A DNA stretch of 64,000 nucleotides from Gigantopelta aegis (GCF_016097555.1 NC_054699.1:2315793-2379792), one strand, 5' to 3'. Numbered from the stretch's first letter, positions 24,850-37,000 are shown. Made by a program: numbers and translations. The notes: generated by a model from the sequence alone, not told the origin.

Positions 24850-25590
24850 TAATTTTCTATTGTCTCTCTCTCCCCTCCCCTATCTCCGCTCCCTCCCCCA
24901 CATTCTCCCTCTGTATTTAAAAAAAACCCACTTTATTTTAGGTATCAAATCTTAACGATGATGCTGGGACTCGAACCTGTGGCACCGAATCGCCCGCAAA
25001 TTGCAAGACTAACCACGATGCGCTCTGAGTTTTAACTGAACCACCTGCCTCGCTCAGTGTTGGAGCAAATCTGCAAATTCGAGCAAAATGAACTGTCCTG
25101 AAACCATTTCACCACGTATTACAATCATTCTATCTTCAGTATTAGTTGTAATATATGTAAAACGAAAAGAGGAAGAAAAAAAAGCGTAACAATTCGTGTG
25201 CAATCTTAAATTGTTGTTTGGCAGTAATGCTACTTGAATAAACGTGGTTATTCAGATTCGGGCATTTTCGTTTAATTCGTGCAAAAATCAGCCTGCCCCT
25301 CTAAAACAATGAGAGCCCGTACCAGTAGCGGATCCAGGGGGGGCTCCAGGGGTCCGGATCCTCCACTTTTTGAAAACCGACCATAACCTTTCAGAAATAC
25401 TGCATCCGCGCCGCGTACGCCTTTTGGGGTGGGTGTCACTTCCACTCGATCGATTTTTTCCCCTGCCATTTACATTTTATATATTCAGGACGGATGCAGA
25501 ATTTTTCTAGGGATGGGGTGCAACATGTAAAAAGGCACCCTCAGCTGAATATTATTATTTTAAACATTACTACATATATTTTGTTCTCGG
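24850..25590. other. Non-coding stretch with worn repeats
   Basis: No gene seen. At 25325-25345 CAGTAGCGGATCCAGGGGG resembles the terminus of the hAT-like element at 29295, suggesting a fragment of that family. Confidence 0.5.
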
Positions 25591-25597
25591 GATGCTA

Positions 25598-25768
25598 GGA
25601 AATCCTGTCTGGGATGATGCATAAAAAAGATCCCTTGCTATTAATGGACAAATATAACGCGTTTTCTCGCTAAAACTATATGTAAAAATACCAAATGTTT
25701 GACATCCAATGGCCAATGATTAATAAATCAATGTGCTTTAGTGGTGTCGTTAAACAAAACAAACTAAA
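25598..25768 (+). mobile_element. SINE, family 1, 5' truncated
   Basis: Begins in the body (CTGTCTGGGATGATGCAT) and runs through the complete tail. Confidence 0.85.
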
Positions 25769-26079
25769 TTTAACAATTGTTGTAAATTCAAGACAGTCCC
25801 TTTAAAATGTAGTCAAATCAGTGCGGAAGTCTAAGATTTTTTTTATTATTATTATTTTTTTTAATAGGAAGTCTAAGAATGACTAATTTAGCCATGAACT
25901 TTTTTTTTTAAGTTAACATTTTGACAAAATTAATGACTCTTATCATTATTGTATGATTTTCGTAACCCTAACCCTAAATGTAACCCATTTTCTTTGTGGG
26001 AGAGGTCCCCCATAACCCCTATTGACTGTGGTTGCATTCAATTCCATAGCGCCATACCCCAAAATTAGTTTCTGGCAGA

Positions 26080-26262
26080 AACACTGCAGTGGGTTAGTGG
26101 TTAGTAGTTAAATAAGAGATAAGTCGGCGCAGTGGCCTCAAACCTACTCACTGAGTCGTTAAAACTCGCTCTGGGTAGGAGTCAGCCGGTACCGGGATGC
26201 GAACGCTGTACCAACGTTTTAATTACGATAACCTAACCACTATGCCGCTGAAGTCGGTGGTA
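26080..26262 (-). mobile_element. SINE, family 2, inverted
   Basis: The reverse strand shows a head ending near CGGCATAGTGGTTAGGTTAT, then CATCCCGGTACCGGCTGACT and the AACCACTAACCCACTG segment shared with the copy at 62647-63245. Polarity and family come from that comparison. Confidence 0.7.
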
Positions 26263-26399
26263 TCCAGTACATGGTATGGGTATGAGAAATGTTTGACGTG
26301 CTTCCATCAGAAAACTGTTCAAGCACGCCTGTCGTGGGCACAAGCTCTCACTTCGCCAGAGAGTTCTGCCCAAGACAGGAAAGCGACCAAGGAGTAGTG

Positions 26400-27315
26400 G
26401 AAGGGGTATGTAAAGTGAGTGTGATCACTTTAGTAGTATTGGTAGTTTTCTAAAATAAATGTATATATATATACACATGTACATTCTCTTGGAATATTTT
26501 GCTCCTAGAGAGCACTTTGAAGTTTATTGAATAATACTTTTGGAACCGTCTTTAAAAACACCCTGATTAATATCTCATATATTTATTTAAATACTTGTGT
26601 GCGTGTATATATGAATAAACAGTGCATATTTATATTTTGACTACTTTACCAATGACAACAAAATACATACGAAGCATTGGCTAGAATGAGAACAACCCAT
26701 TGCGTCTATTGACGGGTCTCTACTAAAAGGGCTGTGTGTGTGGTACATGCCCCCTTGCCCCCCCCCCCCCCACTTCCTACGCCAATACATTCGTAGACAT
26801 ATATCGATTTATTCTTGATAATTCTTACATCCACTTATCCATCCATCCATCCTTTAATCCATCTATCCATTCATCCATCAATCATCCATCCCATGTGTCC
26901 GTCATTCAGTGATGCGTGATTCATGCGTGCGTGCATCCAAGTGGCAACCTTTCAGGCTCGTAGGAACCGAGGGTGAGGGGTGGGGGCTGCGCACTAAAGG
27001 TTGTGCCCCCCTCCGATATAAAGGTTGTGACCCTCCACTAGAAGTTGTGCCCCCCACCTCCTTCCAGATATCGTTCCTACGGGCCTGTCACTGACGTAGC
27101 CAGGATTTAATTTTGAAGGCCTCCGACATTGGAGAGGTGAGGGGGGAGGAGGGGGGGGGCACCCCATACTGTCTATGACTATGAGTCGTGTTGTGGGGTG
27201 ACAGGTAAATATAAAAGGCGGTGAAACAAAACGATGGTGATTGGGGGGGTGGGGAAGGAGGGTATGGTCCCCTCGCTACGCCAATGCGACCAACTTCTCA
27301 TCCATCTAAAACTGG
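26400..27315. other. Non-coding stretch
   Basis: No gene seen. It contains a short CCAT-type run at 26826-26890, a poly-C run near 26757-26771 and G-rich runs near 27130-27160. Confidence 0.5.
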
Positions 27316-27323
27316 CCTAAACC

Positions 27324-28793
27324 AGAGTTCGACAAATCCGCTAGCCCGACGCCCGTGGCTAGTGGTTTATAAGTTCGGGCTAGTGAGAAACGCAAAACCA
27401 CTAGCCTGCAGGGCTAGTGGTTTCCACCTCACTCCTTATCGCTCGATCGTGTTGGTTTTTTTTTTTTTTTTTTTTTTTCTCTCGGCTGAAATTTCGTTTA
27501 ATAAATTTGATTGTGATGTTTGTCATCGAATAATATCAACAATGCAATCAGTATATAATAATAATCCACTTGAATTAGGTCTGAAAACTGCAGTAACATG
27601 CTATCTCTACATCGCCACAGTTACAGCATGCATTCAATGCAAACAATGATTGTTTATTTTTGCCATTTCAAGTTTTTGGCACAAGAAATAAGTCTAATGA
27701 CATGCGTGTTTTGATTGGTTGGACACGTCACGTGGTAGTTAATCTCGCACATATGTTTTAGGCCAAGAACTTGGAAATCACCAATCGCGACGACAGGTTA
27801 ATCTGAATCAAGTAAACCCCAGTCATGCTTTGAATTTCAGTTTGTTTTATTTACCTATTGTTTTCTAATTTAACACTTCGCTGACATGTGGTTATCGGCA
27901 ATCAGGAAAACAATTTACTTTAATGGTAACCGCACATGCAATGACTCTGCTTGGCCTATTGGTATTACGTGTAGCGGTCTGGATAATGCGTCACAGCTGC
28001 CGATACAATATGATACCTTTTTTGTTCATTAATTAACAACGGATTAGATGTCGCCGTTATATTCTTTTGATATCAGTCTGACACGGGATAATGCCCAGTA
28101 TTTGAGCAATTGGCATCACCGTCCCTGGCAACATAAATAGTAGGGCCCTAAACGTATAACCCCAAATCAAATGTATAAACGTTTTTAATTTTTTTTTTTT
28201 TTTTTTTACTAACACTCTCCCCACCCCTCTCGTTGTGAGCACAGTTTCTGGCCCTAGTCAGAAATCGTGCTCGCAATGAGCGTGCTTGAACATTAAATTG
28301 ATATAAGCACGTTAATTCCCGACATCTGACCTGACAGTCATTTGTGGGCATACATACATACATACATACATACATACATACGTATAACCCACTACCGAAT
28401 ACACTGAACCATGTATTACCGTGTGTCATACTGTCGTACCCTCATTTAAATTTAATTATTTTGATAGTGGTTTTAGATATCAACCATGAGTTTGCTCAAT
28501 TATTTTTCCCCGGAGGGAGGGCAAAAGCGAAAACGGAACAATGACAATGGATCACACTTGACAAAAAAACAAATGTACAACACGACAAAAAACTGAAATT
28601 TACAACATGATTTAAGTGGGTTTTTTTATTTTACTGTTATACTCGAAAATGTGTTATGTTAAAAAAATTATATAAAAATCCAACTATAATTGATCAGGAA
28701 TTTGGGCTAGTGCTTTATCTTGGTGGGCTAGTGGTTTTCACAAACCCACTAGCCCTGTGGCTAGTGACTTTTAAAAATATTTGTCATACTCTG
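27324..28793. mobile_element. hAT-like element 1, copy 1 (CTAGTGG family)
   Basis: Ends AGAGTTCGACAAATCC and the inverse-type ATTTGTCATACTCTG are flanked by CCTAAACC at 27316-27323 and 28794-28801, a target duplication of 7-8 bp. Both subterminal regions carry GCTAGTGG and its inverse CCACTAGC several times. The copy at 48081-50952 is the same element inverted. This copy has an extra nested insertion at 28163-28379. No transposase frame is visible, so it appears non-autonomous. Confidence 0.85.
28163..28379. mobile_element. Insertion nested in hAT-like element 1
   Basis: An 11-bp direct repeat ACGTATAACCC (28152-28162 and 28380-28390) brackets 217 bases absent from the other copy of the host element, where the site is undivided near 48475-48500. 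Inside are a T run of about 20, a segment GCGTGCTTGAACATTAAATT that I take for a family 2 SINE tail, and a TACA tetranucleotide run at the right end. The duplication and simple tail suggest LINE-mediated retroposition. Confidence 0.75.
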
Positions 28794-28799
28794 CCTAAA

Positions 28800-29215
28800 C
28801 CCATTGATACATCGTTGCGTCCGTCCACCTGTTTATCCTTCCGTTCATCCATTCATTCATTATCCATCCATTCTTCCACCATCTATCTATCTATCATCCA
28901 TCCATCCATCCATTCATTCTCCATCCACCCATCCATACTTTCATCCATTCATTCATCTATCCATCATCCATCCATTCATATGCACTCCATCAATCTATCT
29001 ATTATCCATCCATCTTCCCTCCCTCCTTCCATTTATCCATACATCCATTCATATTCATCTATTCATCCTCCATTCATCCATCCATCCATCCTTCCATCCA
29101 TCCATCCATCCATCCATCTGTCCATTCTCCATCCATCCATTGATCCTTCTATCCATCTATCTATCTATCCATTATCCATCCATCCATTCTCCACCGACCC
29201 CACCCGTCCATCCAT
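28800..29215 (+). repeat. CCAT/TCCA tetranucleotide microsatellite
   Basis: Long runs of CCAT with CATT, CTAT and CCTT variants; a related shorter run lies at 29482-29560. The long open frames here, rich in H, P, S and I, are by-products of the repeat. Confidence 0.93.
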
Positions 29216-29294
29216 ATAACCACCCATCTAGTCCGATACGTCTGTTGTTTTGACGACATGTTGATCCAACTACCATCCATCCATACATTCTTCA

Positions 29295-29480
29295 CAGTGG
29301 CGGATCCAGAAAATCCACGGGGGGGGGGGGGGGGCAATGATATGAGGTGGAATGCCAAGGAAACTTTGGGGGAGGTTTGGAGGGGGATCGTAAAAAATGA
29401 AAATTAATATCTAATAAAATTATAACTATCGCAAAATTTAGGGGGGTCCCGGGCCCCTGCCCACCCTAGATCCGCATCTG
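29295..29480. mobile_element. hAT-like MITE (CAGTGGCGGATCCAG terminus)
   Basis: Ends CAGTGGCGGATCCAG and CTAGATCCGCATCTG are inverted copies with a 5-bp direct repeat CTTCA at 29290-29294 and 29481-29485. The interior holds a poly-G run and GGGCCCCTGCCCACC. It sits inside the CCAT microsatellite, which resumes on its right. Confidence 0.75.
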
Positions 29481-29924
29481 CTTCATCCATCCATCCATTA
29501 TCTTCCTCCATTCATCCATCCATTATTCTTCCTCCATCCATCCATTCAACCACCCACCACCCGTGCGTACATCAAGCCATCAAACTACCCATTCATCCAG
29601 TATTGTTTTTTAGTCTTTGGCGGACAACAAAGACAAGTTTCATATAGGTCATAACGCAATGTGAAACGGCCTTATCATCATCAGCAAAACCCCATCATAG
29701 TTGACAAGGATTCTATATTTAGCCGCAGCTGAGCGATAAATTTCCATCGTGAGCGATTCAAAATTAAATAAAAAATATTTATTTAGCACTGTCTTATTAA
29801 AGAAATAAGTAGAGTGGAATATATATTTTACGAATGAAATAACTAATACAATGTCAGACATAAATAGTTGCCGTTTTTCTTTTACGTGTAGATTTTTTTT
29901 TATTGTTTACAAAAATATTTTTGC

Positions 29925-30000
29925 CATAGAACGGAAGTGAAAAAATAGATGCGTGCGCATAATCTGCGGAAGATCAAGGAAGATTTTGAGCTGAATTCAT
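29925..30000 (+). promoter_or_regulatory. TRIP12: Candidate TRIP12 promoter (ETS- and NRF1-like sites)
   Basis: AACGGAAGTGA at about 29931 resembles an ETS/GABP site, and ATGCGTGCGCATA about 20 bases downstream matches the inverse of the NRF1 core GCGCAYGC. This pairing is common at start sites of housekeeping genes. The region lies about 2.4 kb before the first TRIP12 coding exon, on the right strand for a non-coding first exon. No transcript evidence is available. Confidence 0.3.
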
Positions 30001-30361
30001 GTTTTAGATGAGCAAAATCTGGATTTAACGGGGGTCTTCAGTCCTTGTTTTCTCACTGATCATACTCTAGTATGTAAAGATCATTTTGAAAGTGAAGCTA
30101 TAGAATTAGAAGTCTTTTTGAAGCACCTTTAGCTAGTTGTTGTAGCTCATAGGTTCATCTCATTTCTCCCGTTTCCAGGTTTCTGACTTTTATAAATTCA
30201 TAAATGGTCCAGACGTGTCTTTTGTTATTATACACAGTAGATTGTAGATAATTATAGTGTATGTTCTAAAAACTACACGTACTTTATTATTTAATAAACA
30301 CTATGAAATATTAATAATAGTCGTTACTAACCTTTTTTGGGGGTTAATGTATGGGGGGGGG

Positions 30362-30948
30362 GGGGGTCGACAATAGTCGGTCACTTTTCGCATCCTTGTT
30401 TTGGCTTCCTATACAATAAATAAACCATATCCAGCTGTAATTTTTTATATGATATATTTGACAAAAGCTACTTTGTATTTCGTTCATCTTTTAAAACTTG
30501 AACTTTATATTTTGTCTGAATTATGAAAAATAAAAACATACTGACCTGTAAACAGTGTTGTCTACTTATAGAATATTGACTGTCACGGTTAATAGACAAG
30601 TTTTTATTTTTATGTCGCAAAGCATTGTAATAATATAGCTAATTTTTAATTTGAATGACGTCAGTATTCCAATGACATTACTTTGCATCTCGTTACAATA
30701 ACCATAAACTGAATGCATGTTTTTGTTTTAAGAACACTGGAAAAATTCCAATGCAAAATTGCTATTGAAAATATTTTGTTTGAACATTACTAATGCACCT
30801 GAATGTGTTTGGAGAAAATCTTATGATTAAAAAATTGTACCTTTTACGAAATACGAATTTCAAGAGAAATTATGGTAAGATATATTATATAAATTTATTG
30901 TTTACGAAGCCAAAACAAGTGTGCAAAGAATGACTGTCGTCGACCTTA
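30362..30948. mobile_element. Long-TIR MITE (GTCGAC family), inverted copy
   Basis: Matches the element at 4366-4956 on the opposite strand. The right end is intact (GACTGTCGTCGACCTTA). The left end (GGTCGACAATAGTCGGTCAC) is altered and runs into a poly-G tract. Confidence 0.82.
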
Positions 30949-31264
30949 AAAACAATGTGTATGTGCTATTAGAATCCTGGATTTGTAAATCAAGCCTCAA
31001 TATTTGTGCAATAATTTGGCACAACGATTTCTTCCACAATTCCACCTTTTGTCATTGGAATGAATGAAAATAGTTGATCGCTCAAGATGGAATAACAGGC
31101 ATTGAAATAAGAATAGTGTTGCTGTCTGGCAACCCACTTACGACAGAAAACGTCTACGAGTAACCATGTTATGACACATTTATTGTGTTTACAGTTAATA
31201 TTATTTTGACTAAAGTCTTTTCACAGACACCCTGATTCTTTGTTATTAATTCATATCATTGTAC

Positions 31265-31477
31265 TCTCGATCCAGCCAGTGCACTATGACTGGTATATCA
31301 AGGCCATGGTATATGTTATCCTGTCTTTTGTATTGTGCATATAAAAGATCCCTTGCTACTAATGGGAAAATGTAGCAGTTTTCCTCTCTAAGACTATAGG
31401 TAAAATATACCAAATGTTTGACATCCAATAGCCGATGATTAATAAATCAATGTGCTCTAGTGGTGTCATTAAACAGA
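31265..31477 (+). mobile_element. SINE, family 1, 5' truncated
   Basis: Starts in the body (CGATCCAGCCAGTGCACTAT) and includes the complete tail. Confidence 0.85.
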
Positions 31478-31681
31478 CTAACTCATATCGTTGTACAGAT
31501 CTTATAGTTGTATGTGTTTTTTGTGAACACAACTGATAAAAAGTTGGGGGGTTTACTTTAAATAAGACAGTATGTCACCTGTAGTAATAACTTTGTAGTA
31601 GTATTTATTTTTATAAAATTCATCATTCACAATGTACATATTTGTAGCTTCCAGGAACTATAACATTTTAAAGAAAATAAC

Positions 31682-31941
31682 CAGTGTTCAAAGTAAGCGC
31701 TTGTCTGTTTGTCTCTACAATTGAAAATCTATTCGGACAAACAAAATGTGCATCAGTGGTTGTCCAGTGGACAAGTAGAAATTTTCAGTGCACTTTCATT
31801 TTGAGCAATCACAAACATCATCCTAGTACTTGAATAAAACAAACAATTTATTTTGACAAGTGAAAATATTGGCCGACAAATAGGTGTCTAGATCTGTTTG
31901 TCCGGTGGACTAGTAATTTTTTTTTCTTATTTCTATCACTG
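31682..31941. mobile_element. hAT-like MITE with GGACAAG subterminal motif, copy 2
   Basis: Begins CAGTGTTCAAAGTAAGC and ends CTTATTTCTATCACTG, with the 5-bp direct repeat ATAAC at 31677-31681 and 31942-31946. The interior aligns throughout with 10456-10715 in the same orientation, including the shared TCAGTGG/GTGGACAAGTA segments. Confidence 0.8.
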
Positions 31942-32402
31942 ATAACTAGAAACCTGCTCAACTTACTTGACTTTTTGTGACGCATCTTATCATTTGTTCT
32001 TCTTGTGGCATTACTGTTCACATGTATTTGAGCTGTAAAGATAATATTGTTGATTTGCACAAATTTCAGTTGTAGTGTCCACAAATGCATATGATTTTGT
32101 TTAGATCTTATAAATGTATATAAAAATCAAATAAAAAAATATCTTTATTTAATAATAAAAATGGGAATTATTTGCATTCAAATTGGGAATTTTTTACTCC
32201 CAAAATTGGGAATAAAAAATGATATAGCCTTTGCGAAATGGTGCTGATAATCAGAGTCTAGAAACAGCTGATAAAACCATGAATTGAATTGAATTAAGAA
32301 AAAACGAACTGGCAGTAAACGAAGATGATTACATTTAATCTTATGATATTGATGACGCTTTAGTTTAGAAACTGTTGTTTTCTCTTTAAGTAGGATTCTG
32401 GC

Positions 32403-32444
32403 ATGAGCCAGATAGTGCTTGCCGTCTATGGCCGAGCAAGCTGA
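32403..32444 (+). promoter_or_regulatory. TRIP12: Upstream ORF overlapping the TRIP12 start
   Basis: An ATG at 32403 opens a 13-codon frame ending in TGA at 32442-32444, in another frame and overlapping the proposed TRIP12 start at 32428. It has G at -3, whereas the main start has T at -3, so ribosomes could favour the upstream start. It counts as a uORF only if the mRNA includes it; a plausible acceptor AG at 32389-32390 would place it in the same exon. Confidence 0.5.
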
Positions 32445-32516
32445 AAGTCAGCCTGGGGGGTCACGCAGACGGACACATCGTCACGGCGGGACTGAACAAC
32501 TTTCCAAGTTATTAAG
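32428..32516 (+). CDS. TRIP12: TRIP12 first coding exon
   Basis: The exon reads MAEQAESQPGGSRRRTHR, then HGGTEQLSKLL, with donor GTAAGC at 32517. It resembles the vertebrate TRIP12 N-terminus, where a PGGSLRRSQR segment follows the start. An in-frame TGA at 32404-32406 and no other in-frame ATG in between support this start. The exon ends with AG; joined to T at 37168 it gives a serine codon that opens directly into the next exon, which supports both junctions. A pyrimidine-rich tract and AG at 32389-32390 suggest an upstream non-coding exon. Confidence 0.75.
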
Positions 32517-32543
32517 GTAAGCCAGCTTCTCTTTGGGGCAAAC

Positions 32544-32662
32544 CGTCCTCAGTGGCGTCGTGGTTAGGCCATCAGTCTACAGGCTGGTAGTGGTAGGTAC
32601 TGGGTTCCGATGATAAGATAAAAAATCAATGTGCTCTAGTGGCGTCATTAAATAAAAACAAA
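32544..32662 (+). mobile_element. SINE, family 2, internally deleted
   Basis: The head CAGTGGCGTCGTGGTTAGGC through GGTAGGTACTGGGTTCC joins directly to the tail CCGATGATAAGATAAAAAAT, then GTGGCGTCATTAAATAAAAA, with no body between. It sits 27 bases past the TRIP12 exon 1 donor. Confidence 0.8.
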
Positions 32663-32800
32663 CTTTTACCTTGGGGCAACCCCTGCAATTGCCCACCGCA
32701 ATCGGCAATGTTGTAGAGATTTCAGGCACTTTTCTCTTGCTGTAGACTATATTAAAAATGCTTTCCACTGCATGCTTTTTGACATGGATGTTTTCTTAAT

Positions 32801-33074
32801 GAGGTGGGACGTAGCCCAGTGGTAAAGCACTAACCAGATGTGCGGTCGGTCTTGTATCGATCCCTGTCAATGAGCCCATTGTGCTATTTCTTAATCCAGC
32901 ACGACTGGTATGTGCATATAAATTATCCCTTGCTAGTAATTGAACAAATATAGCAAGATTACTCTCTAATACTATAATAATGTCATAATTACCAAATATT
33001 TTACATCCAGTAACCAATGATTAATAAATAATTGTTTTTTAGTGGTATTGTTTTTTTAAACAAAACAAACTTAA
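32801..33074 (+). mobile_element. SINE, family 1
   Basis: Head GAGGTGGGACGTAGCCCAGT and GTGCGGTCGGTC present; the body is shortened around CCAGCACGACTGGTATGTGC; the tail is diverged. Confidence 0.85.
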
Positions 33075-33344
33075 ACTTTGTAACTATTCTTTGACCTCTT
33101 TTTTTCAGTAGTGTTGAAAGAAAAAAAATTCTTCTCATGAAACATGTGCCTTCATCTTTATTTCATCAGTGGTCACCTAGTTATCAACCAGTGCCGCATG
33201 ACTGGTACATGAAACGGGCCTCTGAAAATCTCCAGAATGTTCGTTTCATTTGCACACTGCTCGTGCAAATCTAATTTTGAGAAACATGTTTTTTCTTTTG
33301 TGCATTAACTTTAAAGATATTTACATGAATGTAATAGGATAGGT

Positions 33345-33553
33345 GAGCAGTCTGTTTAAGATCGATCCCCATCAGTGCACCCATTGGGCTATTTCTTGTT
33401 CCAGCTAGTGAACCATGAATGGTGTATAAAAGATCTCTTGCTACTAGTGGAAAAAATGTAGCGGGTTCCCTCTCTAAGACTGTAAAATTTACCAAATATT
33501 TGATATACAATAGCTGATATCAGTGTGCTCTAGTGGTGTCATTAAACAAACCA
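33345..33553 (+). mobile_element. SINE, family 1, diverged and partial
   Basis: Begins late in the head (GATCGATCCCCATCAGTG) and runs to the tail (GTGTCATTAAACAAACC). Confidence 0.8.
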
Positions 33554-33825
33554 TTTTTTTCCATGCAGATTATGTATTATGTAGACCATGCTGTGCAATA
33601 AATATTAAATCTGCTTGGAATATATTTAGTCCTCTTATATCCATACTGGCCCATCTGAAGGGGACTAGGTTTAGTCTGTCTATCTGTCCCACATATAGTT
33701 TCTAGTCTCTTTTCGGAAATTCCTCAAGGTACTGAGCTGAAATTGTGTGTATAGCTTTATCATATGAAGTTGCAGAACAAGTTTAAATTCCATGGGGATT
33801 GGCCTAGTTTTGATAGTTATCACGG

Positions 33826-34018
33826 CTAGCTCTGGCAGTCGCCAAATTAGCCAATTGCAAATTTCAGAAACAATTGGCGAATTTTATTTTAATTTGGTGA
33901 ATTAATTTCATATAAAAATTGATATATTGTCAGAAAATAACTGGGTTTGTGAAATTGTTTAAGTTTAGTAGATAATTTGGTGAAATTGTCAGCTGACTTG
34001 GAGCTAGCCCTGGTTGTG
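33826..34018. mobile_element. Inverted-repeat element (TTGGCGAA motif)
   Basis: Ends near CGGCTAGCTCTGGCAG and GGAGCTAGCCCTGG are roughly inverse, with CGCCAAATTAGCC and AATTGGCGAATTT behind the left end. It belongs to the same broad group as the other CAG-terminated elements and shares its interior with 4145-4302. Confidence 0.55.
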
Positions 34019-34046
34019 GTCCTTGAACTTAGGAAATAACAACAAT

Positions 34047-37000
34047 GTGTTAGGCCATGTATTGCTTTAACAGTACTCACAGAATGGTTGTCTTATGTGT
34101 TAGGCCATGTATTGTTTTAACAGTACTCACAGAATGGTTGTCTTATGTGTTAGGCCATGTATTGCTTTAACAGTACTCACAGAATGGTTGTCTTATTGGT
34201 TAGGCCATGTATTGCTTTAACAGTACTCACAGAATGGTTGTCTTATGTGTTAGGCCATGTATTGCTTTAACAGTACTCACAGAATGGTTGTCTTATTGGT
34301 TAGGCCATGTATTGCTTTACCAGTACTCACAGAATGGTTGTCTTATTGGTTAGGCCATGTATTGCTTTACCAGTACTCACAGAATGGTTGTCTTATGTGT
34401 TAGGCCATGTGTTGCTTTAACAGTACTCACAGAATGGTTGTCTTATTGGTTAGGCCATGTATTGCTTTACCAGTACACACATAATGGTTGTCTTATTGGT
34501 TAGGCCATGTTACTGCTTTAACAGTACTCACAGAATGGTTGTCTTATGTGTTAGGCCATGTATTGCTTTAACAGTACTCACAGAATGGTTGTCTTATTGG
34601 TTAGGCCATGTATTGCTTTAACAGTACTCACAGAATGGTTGTCTTATTGGTTAGGCCATGTATTGCTTTAACAGTACTCACAGAATGGTTGTCTTATTGG
34701 TTAGGCCATGTATTGCTTTAACAGTACTCACACAATGGTTGTCTTATTGGTTAGGCCATGTATTGCTTTACCAGTACTCACAGAATGGTTGTCTTATTGG
34801 TTAGGCCATGTATTGCTTTACCAGTACACACAGAATGGTTGTCTTATTGGTTAGGCCATGTATTGCTTTACCAGTACTCACAGAATGGTTGTCTTATTGG
34901 TTAGGCCATGTATTGCTTTACCAGTACACACAGAATGGTTGTCTTATGTGTTAGGCCATGTATTGCTTTACCAGTACTCACAGAATGGTTGTCTTATTGG
35001 TTAGGCCATGTATTGCTTTACCAGTACTCACAGAATGGTTGTCTTATTGGTTAGGCCATGTATTGCTTTACCAGTACTCACAGAATGGTTGTCTTATGTG
35101 TTAGGCCATGTATTGCTTTACCAGTACTCACAGAATGGTTGTCTTATTGGTTAGGCCATGTATTGCTTTAACAGTACTCACAGAATGGTTGTCTTATTGG
35201 TTAGGCCATGTATTGCTTTACCAGTACTCACAGAATGGTTGTCTTATTGGTTAGGCCATGTATTGCTTTACCAGTACACACAGAATGGTTGTCTTATGTG
35301 TTAGGCCATGTATTGCTTTACCAGTACTCACAGAATGGTTGTCTTATTGGTTAGGCCATGTATTGCTTTACCAGTACACACAGAATGGTTGTCTTATTGG
35401 TTAGGCCATGTATTGCTTTACCAGTACACACAGAATGGTTGTCTTATTGGTTAGGCCATGTATTGCTTTACCAGTACTCACAGAATGGTTGTCTTATTGG
35501 TTAGGCCATGTATTGCTTTACCAGTACTCACAGAATGGTTGTCTTATTGGTTAGGCCATGTATTGCTTTAACAGTACTCACAGAATGGTTGTCTTATGTG
35601 TTAGGCCATGTATTGCTTTACCAGTACACACAGAATGGTTGTCTTATTGGTTAGGCCATGTATTGCTTTACCAGTACTCACAGAATGGTTGTCTTATTGG
35701 TTAGGCCATGTATTGCTTTACCAGTACACACAGAATGGTTGTCTTATTGGTTAGGCCATGTATTGCTTTACCAGTACTCACAGAATGGTTGTCTTATTGG
35801 TTAGGCCATGTATTGCTTTACCAGTACACACAGAATGGTTGTCTTATGGGTTAGGCCATGTATTGCTTTACCAGTACTCACAGAATGGTTGTCTTATTGG
35901 TTAGGCCATGTATTGCTTTAACAGTACTCACAGAATGGTTGTCTTATTGGTTAGGCCATGTATTGCTTTAACAGTACTCACAGAATGGTTGTCTTATTGG
36001 TTAGGCCATGTATTGCTTTACCAGTACACACAGAATGGTTGTCTTATTGGTTAGGCCATGTATTGCTTTACCAGTACTCACAGAATGGTTGTCTTATTGG
36101 TTAGGCCATGTATTGCTTTACCAGTACACACAGAATGGTTGTCTTATTGGTTAGGCCATGTATTGCTTTACCAGTACTCACAGAATGGTTGTCTTATTGG
36201 TTAGGCCATGTATTGCTTTACCAGTACACAGAATGGTTGTCTTATTGGTTAGGCCATGTATTGCTTTACCAGTACTCACAGAATGGTTGTCTTATGGTTA
36301 GGCCATGTATTGCTTTACCAGTACTCACAGAATGGTTGTCTTATTGGTTAGGCCATGTATTGCTTTACCAGTACTCACAGAATGGTTGTCTTATTGGTTA
36401 GGCCATGTATTGCTTTACCAGTACTCACAGAATGGTTGTCTTATGTGTTAGGCCATGTATTGCTTTAACAGTACTCACATAATGGTTGTCTTATTGGTTA
36501 GGCCATGTATTGCTTTAACAGTACTCACAGAATGGTTGTCTTATTGGTTAGGCCATGTATTGCTTTACCAGTACTCACAGAATGGTTGTCTTATTGGTTA
36601 GGCCATGTATTGCTTTACCAGTACACACAGAATGGTTGTCTTATTGGTTAGGCCATGTATTGCTTTAACAGTACTCACAGAATGGTTGTCTTATTGGTTA
36701 GGCCATGTATTGCTTTACCAGTACACACAGAATGGTTGTCTTATTGGTTAGGCCATGTATTGCTTTACCAGTACTCACAGAATGGTTGTCTTATTGGTTA
36801 GGCCATGTATTGCTTTACCAGTACACACAGAATGGTTGTCTTATTGGTTAGGCCATGTATTGCTTTACCAGTACACACAGAATGGTTGTCTTATTGGTTA
36901 GGCCATGTATTGCTTTACCAGTACACACAGAATGGTTGTCTTATTGGTTAGGCCATGTATTGCTTTACCAGTACTCACAGAATGGTTGTCTTATTGGTGG

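Noticed and set aside
25970..25985. CTAACCCTAACCCT as telomeric repeat
   Set aside because: Only about two units, embedded in ordinary sequence; no array.
28656..29253. Open frames rich in His, Pro, Ser and Ile
   Set aside because: Translation of the CCAT/TCCA microsatellite.
34047..34110. Minisatellite unit start GGTTAGGCCAT seen as derived from the family 2 SINE head (GTGGTTAGGCCATC)
   Set aside because: Only about 12 bases agree, which is too short to support descent.
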